Positions 6,959-13,752 are shown, numbered from the stretch's first letter. The stretch is DNA of 17,624 nt from Halanaerobiales bacterium (GCA_016278415.1 JADQBV010000283.1:1-17624); one strand, 5' to 3'. Numbers and translations: made by a program. Notes: generated from the sequence alone by a model not told the origin.

Positions 6959-7786
6959 CTATCCGGTTTTTTTAGTTTTCTTTCTAGATTTTTTCTGGCT
7001 TGAAGCCTTCTTTTCACTAGCTTCAACACTTGCTTTTAAACGTTCCATCAAATCAAGAACCTTATTTTCAGGTGTAGCAACGTCTGGAATTTCAACTTCT
7101 TTGCCATCAATTTTCTCTCTAATTATCTTCATTAACTCTTCACGATATTGATCATCATATTTTTCTGGTTTAAATTCAGCCGTCAGATTATTAACTATTT
7201 CTATAGCTAATTTCTCCTCTTTTTCATTCAATTCCAATTTGTCTTCCATCATTTCAATATTTAAGTCAGCAGAAGACTTAACTTCATCTGCAAAAAACAT
7301 AGTCTCCAATGCTAATGTATTATTCATAACCCTAACAACTGCTAAACTCTCTTTATTACGAATTGTTATTTTACTTATAGCCACCTTTTTTGTCTCATCA
7401 AGGGCTTTTTTTAATAACAGATAGGGCTTTTCCCCACCCTGAGCTGGACTAAGATAATATGTCTTAATATAATATACAGGATCAATCTCTTCTAACTTTA
7501 CAAAGTCAACAATATCAATTGTTTTTGTTGATTTAATAGGTATATTATCAAAATCCTCGTCCTTTAGAATAACAAATTTATTGTCCTCGTATTCATATCC
7601 CTTTACCAACTCACTATATTCTACATCAACATCACAAGCAGAACAATGTCTAACCATATTCACAGGGTTTTTGCATTTTTCATGAAGCATTCTAAAACTA
7701 ACATTTTTCTTGCTAGTAGCAGTAGATAACCTTATTGGAACATTTACTAGGCCAAAACTAATGGCACCTTTCCATATTGTTCTCAT
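6959..7786 (-). CDS. ku: Ku homodimeric DNA-end-binding protein
   Basis: A 275-aa bacterial Ku starting MRTIWKGAISFGLVNVPIRL, nearly the family signature. It binds broken DNA ends as a ring-shaped dimer and recruits LigD. A zinc-ribbon-like cluster is seen (H35, C38, C48, C51), as are the core segments VKGYEYED and IDIVDFVKLEEIDP. The C-terminal tail after about residue 250 is rich in lysine (KKASSQKKSRKKTKKTG), as in Ku proteins whose tail contacts DNA or ligase. The start is the ATG at 7786, with GAGGTG six bases upstream; an in-frame longer start at 7816 has no ribosome site. It is convergent with, and almost touches, the LigD polymerase gene. Confidence 0.96.
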   Translation of the reverse strand: MRTIWKGAISFGLVNVPIRLSTATSKKNVSFRMLHEKCKNPVNMVRHCSACDVDVEYSELVKGYEYEDNKFVILKDEDFDNIPIKSTKTIDIVDFVKLEEIDPVYYIKTYYLSPAQGGEKPYLLLKKALDETKKVAISKITIRNKESLAVVRVMNNTLALETMFFADEVKSSADLNIEMMEDKLELNEKEEKLAIEIVNNLTAEFKPEKYDDQYREELMKIIREKIDGKEVEIPDVATPENKVLDLMERLKASVEASEKKASSQKKSRKKTKKTG

Positions 7787-7876
7787 ACATTTCACCTCTA
7801 GATTTATTATTCCCAATATATTTTTAATTACTTAAAAATTTGTTCATAAAAGACTATGGCGATCTTCCTTCATTGG

Positions 7877-7907
7877 TAAAAGCCAGAACTATTATTAGCT
7901 CTGGCTT
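7877..7907 (-). terminator. Terminator of the 72-aa / DUF1540 unit
   Basis: An 8-bp stem AAGCCAGA / TCTGGCTT (7880-7887 with 7900-7907) has an inner CTA/TAG pairing, and on the minus strand runs into TTTT. It lies about 70 bases after the DUF1540 stop and before the Ku leader, ending the upstream minus-strand operon. Confidence 0.65.
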
Positions 7908-7977
7908 AATCTTTCGTGCTTATTTATTTACCTATTTATATTAGTTGCTTATCTATCTTACTTGCTTATCTATCTTG

Positions 7978-8232
7978 TTATTTATATCCTTCTCCCTGCA
8001 TATACTTATCTCGGGGAACGAATGTCTTACAAGCACTTTCATAGCACTCATTTACTGGAGATAATCCTTTTTCACTAACTATTTGATTGGTTTGTTCCAC
8101 ATCCATCTCACTGGATAACTCTTTGGCAAAATCATCACTTACTATTAATATTTTTTCTGCTACACATAAATTTGGTTGTGCCCACCAATTACAATTATCA
8201 ACTGTACAATGAACATGAGATTGTTGTGTAAT
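7978..8232 (-). CDS. DUF1540 family protein with non-canonical ATT start
   Basis: An 84-aa protein of the same family as the one at 4636-4830. The cysteine spacing is identical (C9, C14, C23) in VHCTVDNCNWWAQPNLC, and ESACKTFVP (C68) ends the domain. There is no ATG, GTG or TTG between the preceding in-frame stop and the first cysteine: the frame reads TAA ATA AAG AAG GAG ATT ATA ATT ACA CAA CAA. AAGGAG sits six bases before the second ATT (8232-8230), which would give MTQQSHVHC, a start like that of known DUF1540 proteins. ATT initiation, as in infC, is therefore the best reading; stop-codon read-through from the in-frame upstream gene or a base error are alternatives. A start at M43 would lose three of the cysteines. 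Confidence 0.8.
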   Translation of the reverse strand: MTQQSHVHCTVDNCNWWAQPNLCVAEKILIVSDDFAKELSSEMDVEQTNQIVSEKGLSPVNECYESACKTFVPRDKYMQGEGYK

Positions 8233-8250
8233 TATAATCTCCTTCTTTAT

Positions 8251-8469
8251 TTAATTTTCAAATTCAAGATTGTATAATTCGACACGATAACCTTCTTCAT
8301 CTACTACTTCTATTGTTGCTTCTCGCGGGTTTTGATCATGACTTCGTTTTCTTGATTCAAAAAGTACACGATGCCCTTTATATGGGATTTCACCATATTC
8401 ACTATCCTGGAGTCTACTAAAAATTTCACCGGCAAGGGCATGAGTTATTGCCTTTTCTGTCTCTTCCAT
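8251..8469 (-). CDS. Conserved-looking hypothetical protein, 72 aa
   Basis: A small soluble acidic protein beginning MEETEKAITHALAGEIFSRL. It has an amphipathic N-terminal helix, then a predicted beta-rich part with IPYKGHRVLFESRKR and EATIEVVDEEGYRVELYNL. I do not recognise the family. The ATG at 8469 has AGAGGTGG ending about six bases upstream; an in-frame GTG at 8478 lies inside that site. It is followed at once by the second DUF1540 gene in the same reading frame, separated only by one TAA and 18 bases, so the two are surely cotranscribed and might even be linked by read-through. Its position suggests a shared role with DUF1540, not necessarily with Ku. Confidence 0.7.
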   Translation of the reverse strand: MEETEKAITHALAGEIFSRLQDSEYGEIPYKGHRVLFESRKRSHDQNPREATIEVVDEEGYRVELYNLEFEN

Positions 8470-8601
8470 TTTAACCACCTCTATAAATAATAAAGTATTA
8501 TTATGACTACAGTATTACTATTACCCGATTTGAAAACAAATACTACAAAAAAACATTATTAAAGGTGGTAATTATTGTCGTTCCTTAATTCAAAAAAGTA
8601 T

Positions 8602-9153
8602 TTATTTACAAGTATTAATCCACTCAACAACTTTCTCTCTGTGACTTTGGATTCTTAAATTATATATTGGAATTCCCAGATCAGCGGCTATTGATATAGT
8701 CTGACCTGTACCACCAGTCTTCTCAGTCCTTTGTTCAGAACTAATACAGGCATCAGATGTCCAGCATATAATAAAACTAGATGGTGTATTTAAATCATAA
8801 CCCAGGACCTGATATGTATTCCTTACTATTAATTTTTTTGCACTTATAGACAAATTATTAAAACCAGGATGATATTTTAATGCAATTTTTTCAGCCTTTG
8901 AATAGTTAGCGATATTCTCTGCATTATAATAACCTTTGCCTTTCCTCTTAGCAAAACCTTCCCAGGGTAGATAGACTTCAAATTCACCTTTTCCCCTTAT
9001 AGTTCCTAATTCAAATGCGGTATCTGCACCTTGAGATGCTCCACTCCTTAATAAAAATCCCTTTTTAGCCAGACAATAGCCAAGTTCCTCAACAATATCT
9101 GCAATATCCTGTGGTAACTTTCTACTTCCGATTCCTGTATAATAAATAGTCAA
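8602..9153 (-). CDS. SLOG / DprA-like Rossmann-fold protein
   Basis: A 183-aa protein with nucleotide-binding SLOG (DprA/LOG-like) features: YYTGIGSRKLP at 4-14, LRSGASQGADTAFELG at 35-50 and EVYLPW at 59-64. A later segment runs SFIICWTSD to TGGTGQTISIAADLGIPIYN. This subgroup is common in phages and scattered bacterial loci and is predicted to bind nucleotides or nucleotide-derived ligands; its biochemical role is not established. The start is TTG at 9153, with GAGGTGA about eight bases upstream and no better in-frame ATG. It lies upstream of the 72-aa/DUF1540 unit on the same strand, 132 bases away. A DNA-related role near Ku/LigD is tempting but unproven. Confidence 0.8.
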   Translation of the reverse strand: MTIYYTGIGSRKLPQDIADIVEELGYCLAKKGFLLRSGASQGADTAFELGTIRGKGEFEVYLPWEGFAKRKGKGYYNAENIANYSKAEKIALKYHPGFNNLSISAKKLIVRNTYQVLGYDLNTPSSFIICWTSDACISSEQRTEKTGGTGQTISIAADLGIPIYNLRIQSHREKVVEWINTCK

Positions 9154-9397
9154 TTCACTTCACCTCATTTTTATAACAAAGAGTTTTTAGTATATCTGTA
9201 CACCTGTTCGTTTTCATTATAGCATATATCTTTAAAATTACAAGTCATTTTCTAATCATATTTTAATCTATTTCCAATTTTATTTTAATATTTATATGTT
9301 AAGATAATTTACAGAGTTAAAGATTATATGGAATCAAAGATTATATTCGAATTTATTTAAATATGTCCTTATAAGATTCTCTGTTTTTCCTCTTAAT
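9154..9397. other. AT-rich intergenic DNA, no gene seen
   Basis: No credible coding frame lies between the divergent SLOG gene (minus) and the SLH gene (plus). The only regular structure before 9398 is an 11-base direct repeat AAAGATTATAT at 9319-9329 and 9336-9346, 17 bases apart. It might mark a binding site or a promoter for the structured stretch downstream. The rest, 9499-9717, is AT-rich leader of the SLH gene in which I see no confident promoter. Confidence 0.4.
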
Positions 9398-9420
9398 GCC
9401 GTCTCAAAGAGGCGGCTTTA
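9398..9420 (+). terminator. Hairpin with short T-tail, no gene upstream
   Basis: GCCGTCTC (9398-9405) pairs with GAGGCGGC (9409-9416) over 8 bp with one G-T pair and a three-base loop, followed by TTTATATAT on the plus strand. It looks like a terminator, but no plus-strand gene precedes it for more than 1.4 kb. It may end a small RNA or be part of the structure continuing at 9462. Confidence 0.5.
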
Positions 9421-9461
9421 TATATACTTTCTAACATATTAGATATTTCTTACCTCTATAG

Positions 9462-9502
9462 AACCCTCTTTACTGGACTCACCTCCCAGAAGAGGGTTTT
9501 AA
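9462..9502 (+). terminator. Long two-part stem-loop with T-rich tail
   Basis: AACCCTCTT (9462-9470) pairs with AAGAGGGTT (9490-9498). Inside it CTGG (9473-9476) pairs with CCAG (9486-9489), leaving a 9-base loop. TTTTAAATTT overlaps and follows the right arm on the plus strand. This second terminator-like element lies 45 bases after the first and about 215 bases before the SLH start, so it may be an attenuator in a long leader or the end of a small RNA. Confidence 0.5.
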
Positions 9503-9717
9503 ATTTCTCACTTGTCTTATTCAAACTGTCTTTTTCCATATATTACTTGTCGTAACATATAGAATTTTATATCCTCTTGTGATATTATTTGTATATAAGA
9601 AGTATATTTGTAAATAGTTTAATATTTTTCCAGTTAATATTTTATATCTATACTTCGAATAGTGTAAATATTATATTGTAAACTAAATTTATACTTTATA
9701 AATGAAAGGGGATATAT

Positions 9718-10917
9718 ATGATTAATAAAACAAAACAGTCTTTATTCATAGTGTTCTTATCTTTAATATTAGTTTCTATCGCAGCATATGCTGTAGAACC
9801 AACAGATATAAGTAACCACTGGGCGCAAGATTATATACTTAACTTGATTAACAATGAAGTTATGGAAACTTATACTGATGGACAATTTAAGCCTGAGCAG
9901 CCAATAACAAGAGGGGAATTTGCAGTCGCCCTAGCCAAACAACTAAACCTAGTACCAGATAATAATAACCGTTTTGAGGATATTGCAGGTTATCCTGGTT
10001 ATAATATGATTAATTCACTAGTCAATAAGAATATCATTAATGGTTATCCTGACAAGACTTTTAAACCTAATAATTCTATCACCAGAGCAGAAATGGTTGC
10101 AATTATGATTAGGTCTCTGGGAATCACTAATAACGAGGTCACTATCAAATTAGACAATAGAAAATCATTTGATGATGTTCCAGAAAATCATTGGGCACTA
10201 AATCATATTAAAATTGCCCAAGAGATAAATCTAGTTAATGGTGATCAGAATGGATATTTCAATCCAACAGATACTACATCCAGGGCTGAAGCTGCAAAAG
10301 TTATAACAAAACTAGCAGCTTTATCATCTGATACTGGGTACATTACCGATGTCTATCCTTCTTCCCAAAAAATTTCTATTAATTCTCTAAATGGAAGTAG
10401 AAATATATATAATTTTAATGAAAAAACCCTTGTTGCTAGAAATAACAGATTTGTTGAGTTAGATGATATTATGAAGACTGATAAAGTATTTATTATAACT
10501 GATAATACAGAAAATGTTAAGTATGTTAAGGCTTATGGTATGGTTACTGAAGATGATCTTGCAAGTGAAATTAGCACTATGACCGAAGGGATATTCAAAC
10601 CTGAAGAGATTAAAGAGTTATCAAGTGGAAATATAAGCATGTTAAGACCTAAACTACAAACAGCTGTTGAAAGCCAACTAAAAACTCAAGGACTTAGCAG
10701 TCAAGAAGTAACTGCATTAATGACAACTAATTGGGACGAACTTGAGGATTTAAGTAAAGCAAGACTTTCTGAAGCTATAGCTATACAGACAGGTCTCCCT
10801 CTTGATATTACAAGTAGTTTGATAGATGGGGATTGGGAAAGAGTTAAAGATTATGGACAGATAGCAATTATTCAACGCCTTGTCCAGGAAGTATTGGGAT
10901 CAGACTTAATGTCTTAA
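9718..10917 (+). CDS. SLH-domain exported cell-surface protein
   Basis: A 399-aa secreted protein. Residues 1-26 form a Sec signal peptide (lysines, then LFIVFLSLILVSIAAYA) with likely cleavage after AYA. Three S-layer homology domains follow: about 27-75 with ITRGE, 84-133 with ITRAE and 150-200 with SRAE. These repeats usually anchor proteins to pyruvylated secondary cell-wall polymer. The C-terminal half, about 205-399, has a short beta-rich segment followed by a helical, acidic region that I do not recognise. GAAAGGGG precedes the ATG by about six bases. It is monocistronic between a structured leader and a long hairpin. It could be a minor S-layer-associated protein; a porin role is unlikely since no beta-barrel is apparent. 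Confidence 0.9.
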   Translation: MINKTKQSLFIVFLSLILVSIAAYAVEPTDISNHWAQDYILNLINNEVMETYTDGQFKPEQPITRGEFAVALAKQLNLVPDNNNRFEDIAGYPGYNMINSLVNKNIINGYPDKTFKPNNSITRAEMVAIMIRSLGITNNEVTIKLDNRKSFDDVPENHWALNHIKIAQEINLVNGDQNGYFNPTDTTSRAEAAKVITKLAALSSDTGYITDVYPSSQKISINSLNGSRNIYNFNEKTLVARNNRFVELDDIMKTDKVFIITDNTENVKYVKAYGMVTEDDLASEISTMTEGIFKPEEIKELSSGNISMLRPKLQTAVESQLKTQGLSSQEVTALMTTNWDELEDLSKARLSEAIAIQTGLPLDITSSLIDGDWERVKDYGQIAIIQRLVQEVLGSDLMS

Positions 10918-10921
10918 TGGG

Positions 10922-10950
10922 TCTCTAGTTTAAAATCTCTAGTTTTAAAA
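10922..10950 (+). repeat. Tandem duplication after the SLH gene
   Basis: TCTCTAGTTTAAAA (10922-10935) is followed immediately by TCTCTAGTTTTAAAA (10936-10950), a two-copy tandem repeat differing by one T, right after the stop codon. AACTAG further on can pair with CTAGTT, giving a weak hairpin. Confidence 0.6.
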
Positions 10951-11030
10951 GCAACAACTAGAATTAAAGAATCGTAAATTTCATGCATACTACTGATATA
11001 TTGTAATATAAGATTCTACAATTGTCCTGA

Positions 11031-11065
11031 TTTTGGGGGACCTACTTACCAGGGGTCTCCCAAAA
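11031..11065. terminator. Long inverted repeat downstream of the SLH gene
   Basis: TTTTGGGGGACC (11031-11042) pairs with GGTCTCCCAAAA (11054-11065) over 12 bp with one G-T pair and an 11-base loop. The T/A ends make it usable from both strands, but no long U-tract follows. It probably ends the SLH transcript or insulates it from the tRNA-Leu promoter 19 bases on. Confidence 0.5.
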
Positions 11066-11083
11066 ATTATCATTATTTTACTC

Positions 11084-11112
11084 TTGCTTTTTTAGATATC
11101 TTATGTTAATAT
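11084..11112 (+). promoter_or_regulatory. Promoter of tRNA-Leu
   Basis: TTGCTT (11084-11089), a 17-base spacer and TAATAT (11107-11112) form a good sigma-A promoter. The transcript would start near 11119, about 33 bases before the mature 5' end of the tRNA. Confidence 0.65.
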
Positions 11113-11151
11113 ATATAAGTGTTGTTAAGTAAAGAAACAAAGATTTACTGA

Positions 11152-11239
11152 GCCGAAGTGGCGGAACTGGCAGACGCGCTGGATTCAAAATCCAGTGGGA
11201 CTTGTGCTCATGTGGGTTCGATTCCCACCTTCGGCACCA
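11152..11239 (+). tRNA. trnL: tRNA-Leu (anticodon CAA)
   Basis: A complete 88-nt class II tRNA with encoded CCA. The acceptor stem is GCCGAAG/CTTCGGC, the anticodon stem-loop is CTGGA-TTCAAAA-TCCAG giving CAA, and there is a long variable arm of the leucine type. The T arm is GTGGG-TTCGATT-CCCAC. It decodes UUG. It has its own promoter and a strong terminator, so it is a single-gene transcription unit. Confidence 0.97.
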
Positions 11240-11257
11240 TATAATATAACAGGGATT

Positions 11258-11285
11258 AAAGCCTATCTGTGAAGATAGGCTTTTT
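11258..11285 (+). terminator. Terminator of tRNA-Leu
   Basis: AAAGCCTATCT (11258-11268) pairs perfectly with AGATAGGCTTT (11273-11283) around GTGA, with a TTTTT run (11281-11285) and further T-rich bases: a textbook intrinsic terminator 18 bases after the CCA end. Confidence 0.92.
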
Positions 11286-11398
11286 CTTATTTCTAGACTT
11301 ATAAGTCCCCTATTAGTACTACTTTATATTTTTATACAAAGAGTTCTTTATTACATGCACAAATATAACAATAGCATTCATATTATTTAACAACCCTC

Positions 11399-11434
11399 AA
11401 AAAAAATAACCGCATCAAAATGCTACGGTTATTT
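11399..11434 (-). terminator. Terminator of the YjcZ-like gene
   Basis: AAATAACCG (11404-11412) pairs with CGGTTATTT (11426-11434). Read on the minus strand the stem is followed by eight T (11406-11399). It lies 40 bases after the stop of the small minus-strand gene at 11474-11578, which supports that gene being real and transcribed. Confidence 0.88.
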
Positions 11435-11473
11435 CATATATAGTATTCCTATAAAATCTACTTTAAAGTCTAA

Positions 11474-11578
11474 TTATGCTTTATAAAAGCCTGGAGTTCC
11501 TAATAATAAAAGAATAAGAATTAGAAAGATTACAAATGAACCTCCACCAAAAATACCTTCTAAGCCAGTACCACCCAT
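11474..11578 (-). CDS. YjcZ-like small membrane (sporulation-type) protein
   Basis: A 34-aa protein: a glycine-rich head (MGGTGLEGIFGGGSF), one hydrophobic helix (VIFLILILLLLG) and a short tail ending FYKA. The layout is that of YjcZ/YtxF-type small proteins, many of which are sporulation-associated in Bacilli, with glycines followed by a single membrane span. AAGGAGG lies about nine bases before the ATG and a strong terminator follows the stop. Homology is by pattern only, since the protein is short; it could instead be another single-span peptide. It stands alone, divergent from the TraB-family gene. Confidence 0.75.
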   Translation of the reverse strand: MGGTGLEGIFGGGSFVIFLILILLLLGTPGFYKA

Positions 11579-11732
11579 TCTAAATAACCTCCTTCCATAC
11601 ATAATATTTTAAAAACATTTAATCTGGTCTGTAATTGACAACAATTATGTTTGCTAATACAACTATCAATTATCTTTAGTATAATATATGTTCCTGTCTC
11701 GAAGTTGTGATAACTTATTGCGTTTATTTAAT

Positions 11733-11761
11733 TTGCAAAGATTTAGTATTAAAGGTATAAT
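11733..11761 (+). promoter_or_regulatory. Promoter of the TraB-family gene
   Basis: TTGCAA (11733-11738), a 17-base spacer and TATAAT (11756-11761) form a near-consensus sigma-A promoter. The predicted transcript start near 11768 leaves a leader of about 42 bases with an AGGAGA ribosome site. Confidence 0.8.
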
Positions 11762-11809
11762 ATTTAAGGAATGTCCAATATAAGATAGGATATATAAAGG
11801 AGATAGATT

Positions 11810-12979
11810 ATGAACTATGATAATGTAGAGACTATGAATATTAATGGTAAAGAAATTATCTTAATAGGTACAGCTCATGTTTCTAAGGAAAGCGCTGAAC
11901 AAGTTAAAGAGATAATTGAAGAAACAAAACCAGATAGTGTTTGTGTAGAATTAGATGAAGAAAGATACGATTCTATAGTAAATAAAGATAAATGGGAAGA
12001 ACTTGATATATTTAAAGTTATTAAACAGAAAAAAGCCCTATTCCTACTGGTAAATTTAATAATTGGTTCTTTTCAAAAAAAAATAGCTAAACAATTTGGT
12101 ATTAATGCTGGTCAAGAGATGATTCAAGGTATTGAATCTGCAAAAGATGTAGATGCTAAGCTCGTATTAGCTGATAGAAACATCCAAATTACTTTTAAAA
12201 GGGTATGGAGGGGTTTAGGTTTCTTTGAAAAACTAAAGTTAGGCTTTCAAATATTAACTATGCTTTTTTATGATGAAGAAATTACAGAGGAAGAAATGAA
12301 TGAAATGAAGTCAGGTGATTCCTTAACTATTATATTAGCTGAGATGGGCAAACAATTCCCTGGGATAAAAAAGCATCTTATAGATGAAAGGGACCAATAT
12401 CTATCACATAAAATAAAAAATGCACCCGGTGATAAAATTGTAGCTGTACTTGGAGCAGGACATATACCGGGGATAATGGAAGAGATAATAAAAGAACAAA
12501 ATATTGATGCCCTAAAAAAACTACCCCCTAAATCAAATTTAGGAAAATATATAGCATGGTCAATTCCTGTTATTATTATTGCAATAATTACCTACACCTT
12601 TTTTACTAACGCGACAACAGGTATTGAGCAGACAATAAGTTGGATACTATGGAATGGCTCCCTCTCTGCACTTGGAGTACTCCTTGCAGGGGGACACATG
12701 CTGACAATACTGACTGCTTTTATAGCAGCCCCAATAAGCTCTTTAAATCCTACTATAGCAGCAGGATGGTTTGCCGGACTGACAGAAACAGTTGTGAGAA
12801 AGCCCAAAGTAAAAGACTTTAAAAATTTATCAGAAGGAATTACTTTAAAGGGGTTATGGACAAATAAGGTAACCAAGATACTATTAATTGTAGTATTTGC
12901 AAATCTTGGTAGCATGTTAGGAACAATTATTGGAGGAGCAGATGTAATTAGACTCTTCATTGAATCATTAAGCGGCTAG
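11810..12979 (+). CDS. TraB/PrgY family membrane protein (GTPH/GxGH motifs)
   Basis: A 389-aa protein of the TraB/PrgY family, related to the Tiki/EreA-like fold. The N-terminal domain has LIGTAHVS (G20-H23), VELDEERY (E47, R52), ADRNIQITFKR (D122, R123) and VLGAGHIPGI (G215-H218); these motif residues form the family's putative metal-dependent hydrolase site. The C-terminal part, about 247-385, contains four to five membrane helices. The enterococcal relatives act against peptide sex pheromones; chromosomal family members have no settled substrate, so a membrane-anchored protease is only inferred. Length and architecture are normal for the two-part bacterial form. It has its own promoter and terminator. 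No pheromone or conjugation genes are nearby. Confidence 0.9.
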   Translation: MNYDNVETMNINGKEIILIGTAHVSKESAEQVKEIIEETKPDSVCVELDEERYDSIVNKDKWEELDIFKVIKQKKALFLLVNLIIGSFQKKIAKQFGINAGQEMIQGIESAKDVDAKLVLADRNIQITFKRVWRGLGFFEKLKLGFQILTMLFYDEEITEEEMNEMKSGDSLTIILAEMGKQFPGIKKHLIDERDQYLSHKIKNAPGDKIVAVLGAGHIPGIMEEIIKEQNIDALKKLPPKSNLGKYIAWSIPVIIIAIITYTFFTNATTGIEQTISWILWNGSLSALGVLLAGGHMLTILTAFIAAPISSLNPTIAAGWFAGLTETVVRKPKVKDFKNLSEGITLKGLWTNKVTKILLIVVFANLGSMLGTIIGGADVIRLFIESLSG

Positions 12980-12991
12980 AATTGAACACAG

Positions 12992-13034
12992 AAGCCCTAA
13001 GATAATATTATAAATGTTATCTTAGGGCTTTTTC
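12992..13034 (+). terminator. Terminator of the TraB-family gene
   Basis: AAGCCCTAAGATAA (12992-13005) pairs perfectly over 14 bp with TTATCTTAGGGCTT (13017-13030), followed by TTTCT, 12 bases after the stop. The unit on the opposite strand ends just beyond, at 13104, and may use the same hairpin. Confidence 0.9.
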
Positions 13035-13103
13035 TATCATCTTGAGAGTATTTCTATATTACCTTAGGATTATATTATGTAATATAAGTATTTATCTCTT
13101 CTC

Positions 13104-13238
13104 TTATCGTACCTCTTTTCTGATATTAAATCTTGTATTAATAACAACAAAATTTTTGCGCTTTTTTCTCTTCTTTTTTATATTCACTAAGTATACCAAT
13201 AATATAATACTAATCAATCCCAGTATATACAATAGCAT
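13104..13238 (-). CDS. Small single-span membrane protein, 44 aa
   Basis: MLLYILGLISIILLVYLVN forms one membrane helix, followed at once by a highly basic stretch (KKKRKKRK) and a short tail ending RKEVR. The positive run after the helix predicts an N-out, C-in orientation. AGGAGG lies eight bases upstream of the ATG, and the start is only 15 bases after the cheX stop, so it is the second gene of the riboswitch-controlled unit. I do not recognise a family; the basic tail may bind lipid headgroups, nucleic acid or an acidic partner. Confidence 0.65.
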   Translation of the reverse strand: MLLYILGLISIILLVYLVNIKKKRKKRKNFVVINTRFNIRKEVR

Positions 13239-13253
13239 TATAAATTCCTCCTC

Positions 13254-13715
13254 TTATTTCTCTTCTGTGTATAAATACAATTCAAAATTATAATCTTTAT
13301 TAATCCAAAAAGGTAGTCCTAGAAATTTTATGTTATTTGTAATGTCTATCCCGCTCTCTAAAGCCATTGGAGAGCCAATGTTTACACTTCTATCATTTAC
13401 ACTAAAATTAGTAGCTGCATTACCCATTATCATATTACAAAACTCTGATACAGCACTTTTAACCATATCATCAATTTCCTTAACCTCCATTCCTATCATC
13501 GAACCAGCAATTATCTTAATTGATTTATTATTAAAAGACAAAAAACACTTACCATTAAAATCCCCAGTAATAGCTATACTTATAATTACTCCATCTACAT
13601 CATACTGTACTTTTTCTCTAACAAAAAGATCTCCAATTTCAGGTTCTTTTCCCAGAAAACTATTCCCTACTGTATAGACTGCTTCAATAATTGGATTTAT
13701 TTCTTCTACTCTCAT
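13254..13715 (-). CDS. cheX: CheX-like chemotaxis phosphatase
   Basis: A 153-aa CheX/CheC-family protein. The CheX active-site signature ExxN is present as SEFCNMIMGNAATNFS (E91, N94) on the long helix. The earlier beta-strand IISIAITGDFNGKCFLSF and the helix AGSMIGMEVKEID fit the fold. CheX proteins dephosphorylate CheY-P and so reset the flagellar or related chemosensory signal. Only one ExxN motif is present, as in CheX and unlike CheC. A GAGGAAGGTGAT ribosome site precedes the ATG. The gene lies behind a c-di-GMP-I riboswitch and shares its transcript with a 44-aa membrane protein. No che or flagellar genes are adjacent, so it could act on a CheY-like receiver of another pathway. Confidence 0.88.
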   Translation of the reverse strand: MRVEEINPIIEAVYTVGNSFLGKEPEIGDLFVREKVQYDVDGVIISIAITGDFNGKCFLSFNNKSIKIIAGSMIGMEVKEIDDMVKSAVSEFCNMIMGNAATNFSVNDRSVNIGSPMALESGIDITNNIKFLGLPFWINKDYNFELYLYTEEK

Positions 13716-13752
13716 TTATATCACCTTCCTCTGGAAAAACAGTGTATTATAC

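Noticed and set aside
12592..12960. Minus-strand open frame of 122 codons
   Set aside because: Antisense shadow of the membrane part of the TraB-family gene, which has clear motifs.
13042..13293. Plus-strand open frame of 83 codons rich in F, I, Y and S
   Set aside because: It is antisense to the 44-aa gene and the cheX end, has no ribosome site and low-complexity composition.
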